Source: Halieaceae bacterium UBA5044 (GTDB lineage Bacteria > Pseudomonadota > Gammaproteobacteria > Pseudomonadales > Halieaceae). From it: 64,000 bases of DNA. Positions 33,722 through 42,743 of the stretch are shown here, piece by piece. Made by a program: the position numbers and the translations under genes. The stretch lies in assembly GCA_002416125.1 (NCBI GenBank), contig DIBU01000015.1, positions 62,001-126,000 of the forward strand, given 5' to 3'. The notes beneath the pieces were generated by a model that did not search any database, was not told the origin of the DNA, and worked only from the letters and a program-made list of their open reading frames with translations. Within the stretch, counting starts at the first letter, position 1. Every line of letters starts with the position of its first letter.

Positions 33722-34851
33722 GCTTGTCGCACACCCCCACACCAGCGCGCCAGAATGGATGCGATGCGCTGTGCGGCCTGGCCATCCCAGTACTCAGGCT
33801 GGCGGCCCGCCTTGCCGCCCCCCTGAATCACCTCACGGTAGGCCTTGCGGATGGCCGCAGACTCTGTGCCGACCACGGTGTTCGTGCCCTGTTCAACGGT
33901 AATTGGCCGCTCTGTGCTCTCGCGCAGCGTGATACACGGCACACCCAGGGCCGTGGTTTCTTCCTGGATGCCACCGGAATCCGTCAGCACCACACGCGCA
34001 TCGCGCATCAGGCCGAGCATTTCCAGGTAACCCTGTGGCGGCAGCAGGAGGATATCCGCCCCAGCGATCACGGCATCGAGGCCCGCGTCACGGATGCGGG
34101 CGCGCGTGCGCGGGTGCACTGGAAACACCAGCGGCGTCTCGCGACTGATATCGACGAGTTCCGTCAGCAGGCGCCGCAGCACCGTGGGATCATCCACATT
34201 GGAGGGACGGTGCAGGGTGAGCAAACCGTAGCCCTCTGTGAAGCGGGGGCCCGCCTCGGCCAGCGTGCTGGCTGAGGGTGTCGCCGACGCCAGATTGTAG
34301 CGCAGGGTATCGATCATCACGTTACCGACAAAGAACACCTTGTCCCGGCTGATGCCCTCGCGCTCCAGGTTGTCAGCCGCGGACATCTCCGTCGTGAACA
34401 GCAGGTCGGACAGCTGATCCGTGAGGATGCGATTGATCTCCTCCGGCATACCGCGGTCTCCACTGCGCAAGCCCGCTTCAACATGAATAACCGGTATACC
34501 CTTTTTCACCGCGACCAGGGCACAGGCAATAGTAGAATTGACGTCCCCCACCACTAACACCGCATCCGGCTGCTGCGCATCCAGCACAGGCTCAAACTTG
34601 AGCATGATCTGGGCCGTCTGCTCGGCGTGCGTGCCAGAGCCCACTCCCAGGTCGACATCGGGCTCCGGAATGTGCAACTGCTCGAAAAAGGCGTGCTTCA
34701 TCGCCGCATCGTAGTGTTGCCCCGTGTGCACAAGGCTGGCGCGGAGTCCGCTCCCGGCCGCGTTGAAGGCACGCATAATGGGGGCGATCTTCATGAAGTT
34801 GGGCCGCGCACCTACTACACAGAGAATGTTCGCGCCTGTCTGTTCACTCAT
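33718..34851 (-). CDS. wecB: UDP-N-acetylglucosamine 2-epimerase (non-hydrolysing)
   Basis: The 377-residue enzyme has the family motifs GARPNFMKIAPI near residue 14, HTGQHYD near 42, VVGDVNST near 100, HVEAGLRSGDRGMPEEINR near 122-140, THHRPSN-like LLTLHRPSNVDD near 215 and LTDSGGIQEE near 290. It converts UDP-GlcNAc to UDP-ManNAc in the cytoplasm. With the TviB-like dehydrogenase 7 kb away in the same operon, oxidation to UDP-ManNAcA is also conceivable, though that dehydrogenase resembles the GlcNAc-specific type. It overlaps the deacetylase gene by 4 bases. Its place in the operon is constant among exosortase A loci. Confidence 0.93.
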   Translation of the reverse strand: MSEQTGANILCVVGARPNFMKIAPIMRAFNAAGSGLRASLVHTGQHYDAAMKHAFFEQLHIPEPDVDLGVGSGTHAEQTAQIMLKFEPVLDAQQPDAVLVVGDVNSTIACALVAVKKGIPVIHVEAGLRSGDRGMPEEINRILTDQLSDLLFTTEMSAADNLEREGISRDKVFFVGNVMIDTLRYNLASATPSASTLAEAGPRFTEGYGLLTLHRPSNVDDPTVLRRLLTELVDISRETPLVFPVHPRTRARIRDAGLDAVIAGADILLLPPQGYLEMLGLMRDARVVLTDSGGIQEETTALGVPCITLRESTERPITVEQGTNTVVGTESAAIRKAYREVIQGGGKAGRQPEYWDGQAAQRIASILARWCGGVRQA

Positions 34852-34863
34852 GATCGAGACGTC

Positions 34864-36429
34864 CTAGAAGGCGTGTCTGACGTTGAACGTTATCCGGTTC
34901 TCGTCGTAGTTATTCAGCGCGAAGTCTGAATCCCGTGTCAGGAACTGGTAGGCCAGTGTCAGCGTGGTGTCATTGCCGAGCCGGCGCGTAAGGCCCAGGC
35001 CAGCCAGCCAGCTCTCGCTGTTCTGGCCAAAGCCGCCAAAGTTACCGCCCTCTCCCTCACGCTCATCCCAGCGCAGGCGCACGTTGGCTGACAGGGTGCT
35101 GGAAAGCTTGCGCGTAAACGTCACTCCCGCGTCGCGGAAGGTCCCCTCAGCGCCGTCATCCACCCGCTGCTGCTGCGAATCCGACGCAGAAAACGTCACT
35201 GAGCTCCTCCGCGCTTCAAAGCGATAGCGCAACTCAAAGCGCTCATCCAACACCGGCGAATTCCCAATGAACGTCGGCAGGCCCTCGTTGCCCAGCAGGT
35301 CGCCAGGCAACTCCCCAAAGCCCGGGCCAAACGGATCATTCGGGTCGACCAGGCTGGCATCGGCGCCACGCAGGGTGCGCGGCAGGGTGAGTGTGCGCAC
35401 GTAGCTGCCGCTCAACTCGCTGCGCTTGTGGCGGTAGCGGATATCCGCCCGGGGGGTGCTGCCAAAAAAGCGCTCGCCCGTGCCGACATTGACTTCCACC
35501 CGGGAGTTGGGCGTCCAGCGAACACCCACATCCCAGTAGCTGCCATCGATATCCTCGCGCTGGCTGGTGAACTCGTTCCATTCCTCACCCGCGAGGCCAT
35601 TCAACTGCAGGCTGTCCAGCACCTGGAAACCGAGGCGGAACTCGGCATTGGACAGCTCATTGTCGAAAGCCGGCTGGAAGTCCGTGGCTTCGTAGTTGAT
35701 CTTGCTGTACTGACCGCCGAGCCCGGCACTCAGGCGCCCCGTTCCCGGCAGAGAGTCGAGGTCGAATTCTACGCGATCTTCATCGCTGTTGCCGTAGATA
35801 TCGGCGTCATTGAACTGCTCGTTATACGCGTAGCGCAGACGCAGGTTGGCCGCCTGCGCCAGCCGGCGCTGCAACAGCGCACCTACCGTATAGTCGTAGA
35901 CGATGTTGGTATTGTCTCGGCCATTGCCGGTGCCGGGTGGGCCGAAGGGGTTCAGCGCATTTTCCCGTGCAGAGGCCGCAGCATCCAGTTGCAGCCAGTT
36001 CTCCACCAGCTCGTAGTCGCTGTTGAAACGCACACTCGGAATAAAAGACTTGCGGTTGCTCAGGTTGGACGCCTGGCCGGTTTCACACTCGAGGTCGCTG
36101 TCCCCCAGCGAATTGTACTCAACCGCCGCCTGCAGGTTCAGGTTGCCGCGTGCGCCGCGCCCGGTGACGCTGACATCCGGGCGCGCCGTCGCCACCGCCT
36201 TGCCTTCCTTGTCGTTCGGGGCCAGGCAGATGTTGTCGGAGTAATAGCCACCGACCGACATGCCGGCGTTGGTTTCCCACTCCGCGGAGAGTGCCGGCAG
36301 CGTTGCCAGTAATCCCGCCAGCGCGGTGAGAGCGAGCGTCGGGCCACAGTGGCGCCCGTCGGTACGATAGGTGACGGTGGGTTGTACGCGCCCACGGACT
36401 GCTAAGCCGGCTTTCTGTGGACTCTTCAC
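34864..36429 (-). CDS. PEP-CTERM system-associated outer-membrane beta-barrel protein (TIGR03016)
   Basis: The 521-residue protein has a late signal peptide (GPTLALTALAGLLATLPALS, about residues 29-48) and then AEWETNAGMSVGGYYSDNICL, the N-terminal signature of the TIGR03016 group. The rest is a run of alternating polar and hydrophobic strands (YNEQFNDADIYG, VRWTPNSRVEVNVG, SGSYVRTLTLPR) ending in ENRITFNVRHAF with a terminal Phe, as expected for an outer-membrane barrel. It probably forms or assists the EPS pore. Start GTG 36429 overlaps the kinase stop (GTGA). The position between kinase and wecB is standard. Confidence 0.9.
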   Translation of the reverse strand: MKSPQKAGLAVRGRVQPTVTYRTDGRHCGPTLALTALAGLLATLPALSAEWETNAGMSVGGYYSDNICLAPNDKEGKAVATARPDVSVTGRGARGNLNLQAAVEYNSLGDSDLECETGQASNLSNRKSFIPSVRFNSDYELVENWLQLDAAASARENALNPFGPPGTGNGRDNTNIVYDYTVGALLQRRLAQAANLRLRYAYNEQFNDADIYGNSDEDRVEFDLDSLPGTGRLSAGLGGQYSKINYEATDFQPAFDNELSNAEFRLGFQVLDSLQLNGLAGEEWNEFTSQREDIDGSYWDVGVRWTPNSRVEVNVGTGERFFGSTPRADIRYRHKRSELSGSYVRTLTLPRTLRGADASLVDPNDPFGPGFGELPGDLLGNEGLPTFIGNSPVLDERFELRYRFEARRSSVTFSASDSQQQRVDDGAEGTFRDAGVTFTRKLSSTLSANVRLRWDEREGEGGNFGGFGQNSESWLAGLGLTRRLGNDTTLTLAYQFLTRDSDFALNNYDENRITFNVRHAF

Positions 36430-37397
36430 GGGTTCATGGCCCTCGCTGCATCCTGATCCGCCACCTCGGCGGCCTCGGCACGGCCACCATAGCCATACCC
36501 GTAGCCATACCCGTAGCCGTAGCCGACACCCATACCGAACAGACCCATGCGCCGGCGCGAGGCGCGGTTCAACATCACCGCCACCATCTTGTCGGCGCCG
36601 ATGTGTTCCAGCGCCTCCTTGACCGCGTGTTGCGGCGTAATGTCTGCCGAGGCGACAAACACAATCTGCCCCATAAAACTGGCCAGCACGCCCGCCTCGG
36701 TGGTGAGCAGCAGTGGCGGTGAATCAAAGACGATGATGCGATCGGGGTAACGGGCGGAGAGCTCCAGCATAAACTGGTGCATGTTTTCACTGGCCAACAG
36801 CTCTGTGGAATGTTCGTCGGCGATGCCAGCGGGCAAGACGCGCAGCTTTTCCATGTTGGTGCGCAGTATGACGTCTTCCGGTTTCGCATCGCGACGCAGG
36901 ACATCAAGCAGGCCCGGTGTACCAGCGGGAATGCCCAGACGGTGCCCAGCCGTGGCCTTGAGCACATCCGCATCGACAAACAAGACGGTCTTGTCCCGCT
37001 CCATGGCGATACTCATCGCCAGATTGATCGATGAAAACGTCTTGCCATCCCCCTGCAACGCGCTGGTGACCATAATCAGGTTGGCATTGGGAATGGGCGT
37101 GGGTGACGCGCCAGAGGCGTTTTTCAGCAGAGGCCGCTTGATGGCGCGAAACTCCTCGGCGATAGCACTACGCGGAATCGCGGGCGTAAGAAAACCCTGA
37201 GCATGCAGCGCATCGAAGGGAATATGCACTTCGGCGCCACTTTGCCAGTCAGAGTCCTCGTCGCGCTGCTCTGCGACGGTGGCCTGCTGCGGCTCGCTTA
37301 CGCCGGCCCGCTCCACCGTATTCTGCGGCTCAGGCTGCGGGGGCTGCGACTTCTTGGCCGCCTCCATCTGGCTGAGGGCTTTCTCGATTGTACTCAT
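36426..37397 (-). CDS. XrtA-associated tyrosine autokinase (BY-kinase)
   Basis: A 323-residue cytoplasmic BY-kinase of the TIGR03018 type. It starts MSTIEKALSQMEAAKK and has Walker A QGDGKTFSS (about residues 115-123), Walker A' VDADVLK (141-147) and a Walker B-like IIVFDSPPLL near 220. The C-terminus carries a tyrosine cluster of six Tyr-Gly pairs (about 291-303), the likely autophosphorylation tail, followed by a 20-residue Ala-rich end. Such kinases cycle on and off the chain-length protein to control polymer export; that protein is the next gene upstream in transcription. The low-molecular-weight phosphatase at 50804-51307 is the natural counterpart. Confidence 0.93.
   Translation of the reverse strand: MSTIEKALSQMEAAKKSQPPQPEPQNTVERAGVSEPQQATVAEQRDEDSDWQSGAEVHIPFDALHAQGFLTPAIPRSAIAEEFRAIKRPLLKNASGASPTPIPNANLIMVTSALQGDGKTFSSINLAMSIAMERDKTVLFVDADVLKATAGHRLGIPAGTPGLLDVLRRDAKPEDVILRTNMEKLRVLPAGIADEHSTELLASENMHQFMLELSARYPDRIIVFDSPPLLLTTEAGVLASFMGQIVFVASADITPQHAVKEALEHIGADKMVAVMLNRASRRRMGLFGMGVGYGYGYGYGYGYGGRAEAAEVADQDAARAMNP
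36487..36524. repeat. Short tandem repeat encoding Tyr-Gly pairs
   Basis: The 12-base unit CCATACCCGTAG occurs twice in a row (36493-36504, 36505-36516) with partial copies on each side. On the - strand it codes the Tyr-Gly cluster of the kinase tail. Slippage could change the number of phosphorylatable tyrosines in steps of two. Confidence 0.75.
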
Positions 37398-37455
37398 TGT
37401 TCTGCTCTCCGGCCCCTGGGCCTGCTGTCAGCCGAACCGGCCCCGATAACGGACA

Positions 37456-38994
37456 TCATGCTGTCATCCCCGGCGCGATGAGCACACCGGCAAACGCGAC
37501 CAACAAGGCCCCGCCGCACACCGCAAACCCCGCCAGACGCCACAGGCTGCTGCGCTTTTCCTCCGGCGACTTGTTCCAGGTGACGGTGCCCAACAGGGGC
37601 AAACCCGTCGAATGTGCCAGCATGCGGGCGTCGGTCACAATCGGATGCACCAGCGTCAGCAGCAGTGCCACGCCCACACCCGCACCCAGCGCAACGATCA
37701 GCACGCCGGCGTTCAACAGCAGCTTGTTGGGCTTGCTGGGTTTACGCGGCACAAACGGCGGATCGATGACGCGGAAGCTGACTTCACCACCCGTGCTTTC
37801 CACATCGCCGGACAACCGCGCGGACTCACGCCGCTCCAGCATCTGCTGATGCTGCCGTGCGATCACATCGTAATCGCGATTCAGTTGCTTCAGCTCGGCT
37901 TCAACTTCGGGAATCTGATTCACCTTCGCCGCCAACTCGTCGGCACGGCGCTCGAATTCGGCGACGCGCACCCGCAGCTCGGCGGCCTCGGCTTCGGTCT
38001 GCGCCAGCATGCTGCGCATACCCTGGTAGACCGGGCTGCTGGCCAGGCCACTGAACGAGGCACCGGGCTGTTCCCGCATGCGCGCGTACTCGGCCTGGCG
38101 CTCTGCTTCCAATTCCTCAATAAGCCCGCGCAACCGCACGACCTCCGGGTGCTTCGCGGTGTAACGCGCCAGCAATCCGTCCATCTGCAGCTGCAGGGAC
38201 TGTACCCGGGCGTCCAGCGGCGACTGCGCCGTGCCGGTTGAGCCACCCGCGATGAACACCGGGTCCTCGCCCTCGATTTGGCGCTGCAACTCACGCCGGC
38301 GGTTCTCCACTTCGCGCAATTGCAGCTGCGCCTGTTGCAAGGCACCCCGGGTTTCCTGCAGGCGGCTGTAGTAGTCCCCACCGCCGCCGGGCAACACGTC
38401 GACATTCTGTTGCTTGAACATGGCCAGCCGGCGCTCGGCCTCGACCAGCCGCTGCTCCGACTCGGCGATTTGCTGTTGCAGGAAGCTCTGCGCGTCCGAG
38501 CTGTCCTCGCGTTTGTCACTCATGGAATTTTCGATGAACACCGTGATCAGCGCCTGCGCCACGCGCCGGGCGGTCTCCCGGTCTGGGTCCGTCACGGAAA
38601 TGGTATAGAGCGAGGTGTTGCCACGACTGCCGGACAGCCCAATGGACTCCTGCATACGCTTGATCAACGCTTCTTTCTCGACCTCCGTGGTCGCCCCGAG
38701 GTCCAGATCGGTCATGCGCGCCAGCCGCTCCATATTCGGCCGGCTGAGCAGCGTCTGGCTCATCATCTGGATGCGCTGGTTGATGTCCGGCGTGATGGTG
38801 AGCCCGCGCATGAGCGGGCGCAGGACGGAGTTCGTGTCCACGTGCATGCGGGCCGTCGCCACGTAGGACTCCGGCATCTGCCAGACGTAAGCCCAGCCCG
38901 TGAGGGCCAACACCCAGGCCGTGGCGAGCGCGAGCCAGCGGTGCCGCCAGACCCCCAGCACATAGCTGACCAGTTGCGCAAACACATCCTGCAT
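37456..38994 (-). CDS. XrtA system chain-length determinant protein (Wzz family)
   Basis: The 512-residue inner-membrane protein opens MQDVFAQLVSYVLGVWRHRW. One helix near residues 19-38 and a second near 420-445 flank a large periplasmic coiled-coil region (about 160-390: QQQIAESEQRLVEAERRLAMF, RLQETRGALQQAQLQLREVE). A third C-terminal hydrophobic stretch (GFAVCGGALLVAFAGVLIAPG) follows. This is the TIGR03007 pattern. It should set polymer length and dock the BY-kinase. The gene lies between the export lipoprotein and kinase genes, with 58 bases to the latter. A long coiled coil with many Arg/Glu pairs is typical. Confidence 0.93.
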   Translation of the reverse strand: MQDVFAQLVSYVLGVWRHRWLALATAWVLALTGWAYVWQMPESYVATARMHVDTNSVLRPLMRGLTITPDINQRIQMMSQTLLSRPNMERLARMTDLDLGATTEVEKEALIKRMQESIGLSGSRGNTSLYTISVTDPDRETARRVAQALITVFIENSMSDKREDSSDAQSFLQQQIAESEQRLVEAERRLAMFKQQNVDVLPGGGGDYYSRLQETRGALQQAQLQLREVENRRRELQRQIEGEDPVFIAGGSTGTAQSPLDARVQSLQLQMDGLLARYTAKHPEVVRLRGLIEELEAERQAEYARMREQPGASFSGLASSPVYQGMRSMLAQTEAEAAELRVRVAEFERRADELAAKVNQIPEVEAELKQLNRDYDVIARQHQQMLERRESARLSGDVESTGGEVSFRVIDPPFVPRKPSKPNKLLLNAGVLIVALGAGVGVALLLTLVHPIVTDARMLAHSTGLPLLGTVTWNKSPEEKRSSLWRLAGFAVCGGALLVAFAGVLIAPGMTA

Positions 38995-39035
38995 GGCTCG
39001 CTACTCCGCGACCGACCGAAACTGCGCCAAACGCA

Positions 39036-39674
39036 TCAGAACCAGCTCTCGGATATGATGACGATGTCGCCGGGCTGCAGCGCCATGTTTGCGGAGATGT
39101 CGCCCTTCTTCAGAAGGTCATCCAGACGCAGGCCGTAGGAGTCCTGCGTGCCACCGTGGGTACGTACCAGTACCGATTTATTGCCCGCGGCAAACTCGGT
39201 CATCCCGCCCACCGCGATCATCAGGTCGAGCAGCGTCATGTGCTGTCGATAGGGTACGCTGGAGGGTGTTGCTGCTTCGCCCACGACGCGCACCTGCTGC
39301 TCAGGCACGCCCACAAATCCGTTAACGATGACACTGACCACTGGCTGGCGCACGTAATCGCCATAGGCTTTCTCGATATCACGCGCCAGTTCGGTCGAGG
39401 TACGACCACTCGCCTGCAGATCCTCAACCAGACGCGTGGTGAACTTGCCGTCCGGACGCACAATGCCCGTCGTGGTGAGTTCCGGGTTACCCCAGACGAA
39501 AATCTCCATCGTATCGCCGGGACCGATGACATAGTTGTAATCTGGCGCCGCAGACCGCTCTGCGACCGGCGCCGGTGGATGTGAGGCACAGGCCGCCAGG
39601 GTCAAGACCATCAGCGCTGCCAGCACGCGGGCAACAGGCGAACGCCCCTCTGGAAGTTCGGTGAATATGCTCAT
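39036..39674 (-). CDS. XrtA system polysaccharide export lipoprotein (Wza-like)
   Basis: A 212-residue lipoprotein with a signal peptide ending in LTLAAC (lipidated Cys29). The polysaccharide export domain follows: NYVIGPGDTMEIFVWGNPEL, then VRPDGKFTTRLVEDLQASG. A SLBB-like part near 125-165 is RVVGEAATPSS. It matches the TIGR03027 group and should form the periplasmic/outer-membrane export channel. ATG 39674 is preceded by GAGGAG about 11 bases upstream. A 142-base gap to the secretion ATPase gene may hold a promoter, though none is clear. Confidence 0.92.
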   Translation of the reverse strand: MSIFTELPEGRSPVARVLAALMVLTLAACASHPPAPVAERSAAPDYNYVIGPGDTMEIFVWGNPELTTTGIVRPDGKFTTRLVEDLQASGRTSTELARDIEKAYGDYVRQPVVSVIVNGFVGVPEQQVRVVGEAATPSSVPYRQHMTLLDLMIAVGGMTEFAAGNKSVLVRTHGGTQDSYGLRLDDLLKKGDISANMALQPGDIVIISESWF

Positions 39675-39816
39675 CTTCTTCTACTCCTCAGCGAGCCATT
39701 GGCGGCCCATTTTGTTTTACCACGTTTGCCAGGTGCCACGTCGTCAGCACAAAAACAACTGCCAGCGTAACAACAGGTAACCACATTCGATGGGCAATAT
39801 CCCACCGTTTTCCCCA
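39675..39816. other. 142-base intergenic gap in the export operon
   Basis: This stretch between the ATPase stop and the export lipoprotein start holds the GAGGAG ribosome site for the latter. I looked for sigma-54 pairs on the - strand and found none with the right spacing. No terminator hairpin is visible. Readthrough from the ATPase gene is likely. Confidence 0.4.
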
Positions 39817-41289
39817 CTATTCCAGAAAAAACCCGAAGCTGAACCCGGTAGCCGCCCAGGCGACCAGGGCAATGGACGCCAGCAGGATTCCGCCGATCAC
39901 CCAGCCCCCGCCAAGCTCCCCGCCCGGGCTCTGGGCACTGTGGCCGCCGCGCGCCGCGGTGGTCGGCTTCGTTACCCGCCCCTTTTTTGCGGGCGCAGCG
40001 CGCCGTGTCCTACCCGACGCCACGGTCGCTCCACCCGGTGCCGGCCTCCCCTTGACGGAAGGCTGGTCACTCGCCGCGTCCTGTGCTGTTGATGCTGGCG
40101 CAGGGGCGGGCGCAATCGTTTCCGTGGCGCGCATCGCGTCCACCGCTGCGGTAACCGCGACTTCTGTCTCTACATGTCCGTGTATCGGCGTTGGAACTGA
40201 TTCGTCGGTGCCGGTGCGCCGCGCCGTCACGCCGGCGGCGCCGGCAACCACCGTCAGGTGCTGACGTCCACGAACCACCTGCTGTTCCGGCTGCTGCTGG
40301 ACGGCGTCATCCGCCCGCCCGGCGTCGCCGGCGGCAATCTCTCCTTCGTCGCGCTGCTCGGTGTCACGTGCACCAGCAACCTCAGGGTCCGCGTCACCCT
40401 GCGCTGCCGCGGGCGCTTCATCCGGCGTGTCCTCCAGCCCGTGAAAATCCGCCTCGGACCAGCTGGCACCAGCAGCCAGATGCTCGTCCTGCAGTTCGCC
40501 AATCACCTCGCGCACATCCGCGACTTCCACACGATGCCGCTGCTCCAGGGCACAGTGCAGCAGCAGTCGACTGCAAATGAGGTTGATGCGCCGCGGTATC
40601 CCTTCACTGAACTTGTACACCAGGGGGAATACCGCCTGACTGAAGGCCGGATCGCCCCGCCAGCCGACGACGTCGAGCCGATGCAGAATGTACTCCCGCG
40701 TTTCTTCCAGCTCGAGTGACTTCAGATGACTGGCCGCAACAATGCGCTGATGCACCTGTTCCAGCTCGGGGCGCAGCACCAGTTCCCGCAGCTCGGGTTG
40801 ACCGAGGAGAAATATTTGCAGCAGGGGTTTCCCAGCGACCTGAATGTTGGTCAGCAGACGCAGCTCTTCCATCGCGGACACCGCGAGATCCTGCGCCTCG
40901 TCGACGATCAGCAGCGCTCGCCGCCCATCGCGGTGCCAGGCGCGCAGCTGCTGGGTAAGTCGCTGCAGCAACTCGCCTTTTTCCACGACATCAACCGTCA
41001 CCCCGAACTCATAGGCGACGAGCTTCAGCAAGTCGTCAGCTTTCAGCTGGCTGCACACCAGGTTGGCCACCCGCACGTTTTCGCCGCTGAGGTGTTCAAT
41101 CAGCGCGCCGACCAGCGTGGTCTTGCCGGTGCCGGGGCGGCCGGTGACCATGACAAAGCCTTCCTCGCGCATGAACGCGTACGCCATGTAGGCGCGCGCC
41201 TTGATATAGCCCTTGTGGGCATAGGCGAAAGCATGGTCCGGACTGAGCCGGAAAGGCTCCGAATTGAAGCGGTAGAACTGGTCGTACAT
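39817..41289 (-). CDS. XrtA-associated secretion ATPase (ExeA-like) with long C-terminal tail
   Basis: The first ~270 of 490 residues are an AAA+ ATPase of the TIGR03015 type: MYDQFYRFNSEPFRLSPDH, Walker A GRPGTGKTT (50-58), Walker B LLIVDEAQDL near 130, and the sensor KSLELEETREYILHRL. After about 280 comes a 170-residue Ala/Asp/Glu/Thr-rich, probably disordered linker, then a single membrane helix near the end (GWVIGGILLASIALVAWAATG). The common family form is shorter, and the tail would anchor the ATPase to the inner membrane with its head in the cytoplasm. It should energise or organise EPS export. A peptidoglycan-binding domain, seen in ExeA, is not evident. Confidence 0.88.
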   Translation of the reverse strand: MYDQFYRFNSEPFRLSPDHAFAYAHKGYIKARAYMAYAFMREEGFVMVTGRPGTGKTTLVGALIEHLSGENVRVANLVCSQLKADDLLKLVAYEFGVTVDVVEKGELLQRLTQQLRAWHRDGRRALLIVDEAQDLAVSAMEELRLLTNIQVAGKPLLQIFLLGQPELRELVLRPELEQVHQRIVAASHLKSLELEETREYILHRLDVVGWRGDPAFSQAVFPLVYKFSEGIPRRINLICSRLLLHCALEQRHRVEVADVREVIGELQDEHLAAGASWSEADFHGLEDTPDEAPAAAQGDADPEVAGARDTEQRDEGEIAAGDAGRADDAVQQQPEQQVVRGRQHLTVVAGAAGVTARRTGTDESVPTPIHGHVETEVAVTAAVDAMRATETIAPAPAPASTAQDAASDQPSVKGRPAPGGATVASGRTRRAAPAKKGRVTKPTTAARGGHSAQSPGGELGGGWVIGGILLASIALVAWAATGFSFGFFLE

Positions 41290-41414
41290 GGCGACGCGTC
41301 TCTACGGGTTGCTCGTTATGACCCTAATGGTGCAGGCAAAGCCATTGTACCGCAAGGTAACATGTGCCTTGACTTCCCGGATTGTGAACCAGTTCAAGGC
41401 AGACACTCAGCGCA

Positions 41415-42743
41415 CTACAGTCGCCAGAGTGGCAAACCGGCGGTGGCGGCCTCTGCCCGGTCCAGCACGCCCTTCACGTCGATAACCACACCGCCCGGCG
41501 CCAGAATCGGGGTGACGACTTCCAGGCCCTTTGCCAGATACTCGGCATGTGGCACAGCCAACACCACGGCATGCGCCGCGGGCAGCGATGCCCAGCTGAC
41601 CAGCTCGATGCCGTACTCCTCTTCCGCCTCCGCCGCATCGGCGAGGGGGTCGTGCACCGTCACATCGCAGCAGTAGTCCTGCAATTCACGGATGATGTCC
41701 TCAACCCGCGAGTTGCGCAGGTCCGGGCAGTTCTCCTTGAAGGTCAGGCCCAGCACGGTGACACGCGCACCTGCCACCGGGTGTCCACGGCTGACCAGTT
41801 GCTTGACCGTCTGCTCGGCGATGAACTTGCCCATGCCATCGTTCGTTTTGCGCCCACCGAGCACGACCTGCGGATGGTAGCCCGCGCTCTCGGCCTTGTA
41901 AGTGAGGTAGTACGGGTCCACACCAATACAATGCCCCCCCACCAAACCGGGACGGAACGGCAGAAAATTCCATTTGGTGCCCGCCGCCTCCAGCACATCC
42001 AGGGTGTCGATGCCCAGCTTGTTGAAGATCATCGCCAACTCGTTCATGAGGGCGATATTCAGGTCGCGCTGGGTATTCTCGATGACCTTGGCCGCCTCAG
42101 CCACTTTCACACTGGCGGCGCGGTGCACGCCGGCGTCAACCACGCTCTCGTAAAGTCGGGCAACGCGATCGAGGGTGGCAGGGGTGTCCCCCGAAACCAC
42201 CTTGGTGATGGTCTCCAAGCGGTGAACCTTGTCACCGGGGTTGATGCGTTCCGGCGAGTAGCCAATGAAAAAACCGGCATCCGCCGCGACATCCTCTCCG
42301 CTGCGACCCGCCCAGGTCAGCCCTGAACCGGCCTCCAGCAGGGGCACGCACACTTCCTCCGTACACCCCGGGTATACCGTGGACTCGAAGATGACCACCG
42401 TGCCCGGGCGCAGGTGTTGCGCCACAGTGCGCGACGCCCCTTCAAGGGGACTCAGGTCCGGCCGATGGGCGTGGTCAATCGGCGTCGGCACCACCACAAT
42501 AATAATAGACGCCTCAGAAAGCGCCGCAGGCTCGGTGGTGAACTCCAACTGTGAAGCCGAAGCCAGCGCCTCTGGCGACACCTCGCCACTCGGATCATGG
42601 CCGGCACGGTAATGGGCAAGCTTGCGTGCATTCAGGTCGAAGCCGATGGTGCGGCGCTTGCGGCCGAAGGCGACCGCCAGAGGAAGGCCAACATAGCCAA
42701 GCCCAACAATTGCTACCGTTTCTTGCATGGATAAATCGCTCAT
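41415..42743 (-). CDS. tviB: UDP-N-acetylhexosamine 6-dehydrogenase (TviB-like)
   Basis: The 442-residue enzyme has an N-terminal NAD fold (TVAIVGLGYVGLPLAVAFG), ESTVYPGCTEE near 130, FIGYSPERINPGD near 165, the substrate-binding KWNFLPFRPGLVGGHCIG with catalytic Cys and GLTFKENCPDLRNS near 335. This matches the Vi-antigen TviB/WbpO branch, which oxidises UDP-GlcNAc or UDP-GalNAc to the uronate with two NAD+. ATG 42743 overlaps the epimerase stop (ATGA). The partner TviC-like gene is next. Together they predict UDP-GalNAcA or a close relative as a donor. UDP-ManNAcA is less likely despite wecB in the operon. Confidence 0.88.
   Translation of the reverse strand: MSDLSMQETVAIVGLGYVGLPLAVAFGRKRRTIGFDLNARKLAHYRAGHDPSGEVSPEALASASQLEFTTEPAALSEASIIIVVVPTPIDHAHRPDLSPLEGASRTVAQHLRPGTVVIFESTVYPGCTEEVCVPLLEAGSGLTWAGRSGEDVAADAGFFIGYSPERINPGDKVHRLETITKVVSGDTPATLDRVARLYESVVDAGVHRAASVKVAEAAKVIENTQRDLNIALMNELAMIFNKLGIDTLDVLEAAGTKWNFLPFRPGLVGGHCIGVDPYYLTYKAESAGYHPQVVLGGRKTNDGMGKFIAEQTVKQLVSRGHPVAGARVTVLGLTFKENCPDLRNSRVEDIIRELQDYCCDVTVHDPLADAAEAEEEYGIELVSWASLPAAHAVVLAVPHAEYLAKGLEVVTPILAPGGVVIDVKGVLDRAEAATAGLPLWRL

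Noticed and set aside
35428..36312. 294-codon + strand frame opposite the outer-membrane barrel gene
   Set aside because: Shadow frame; the - strand has the signal peptide, family signature and barrel pattern.
41290..41414. Search for a promoter of the secretion ATPase gene
   Set aside because: GG and GC pairs seen there have gaps of 8 or 13 bases rather than 10, so no sigma-54 promoter is claimed.
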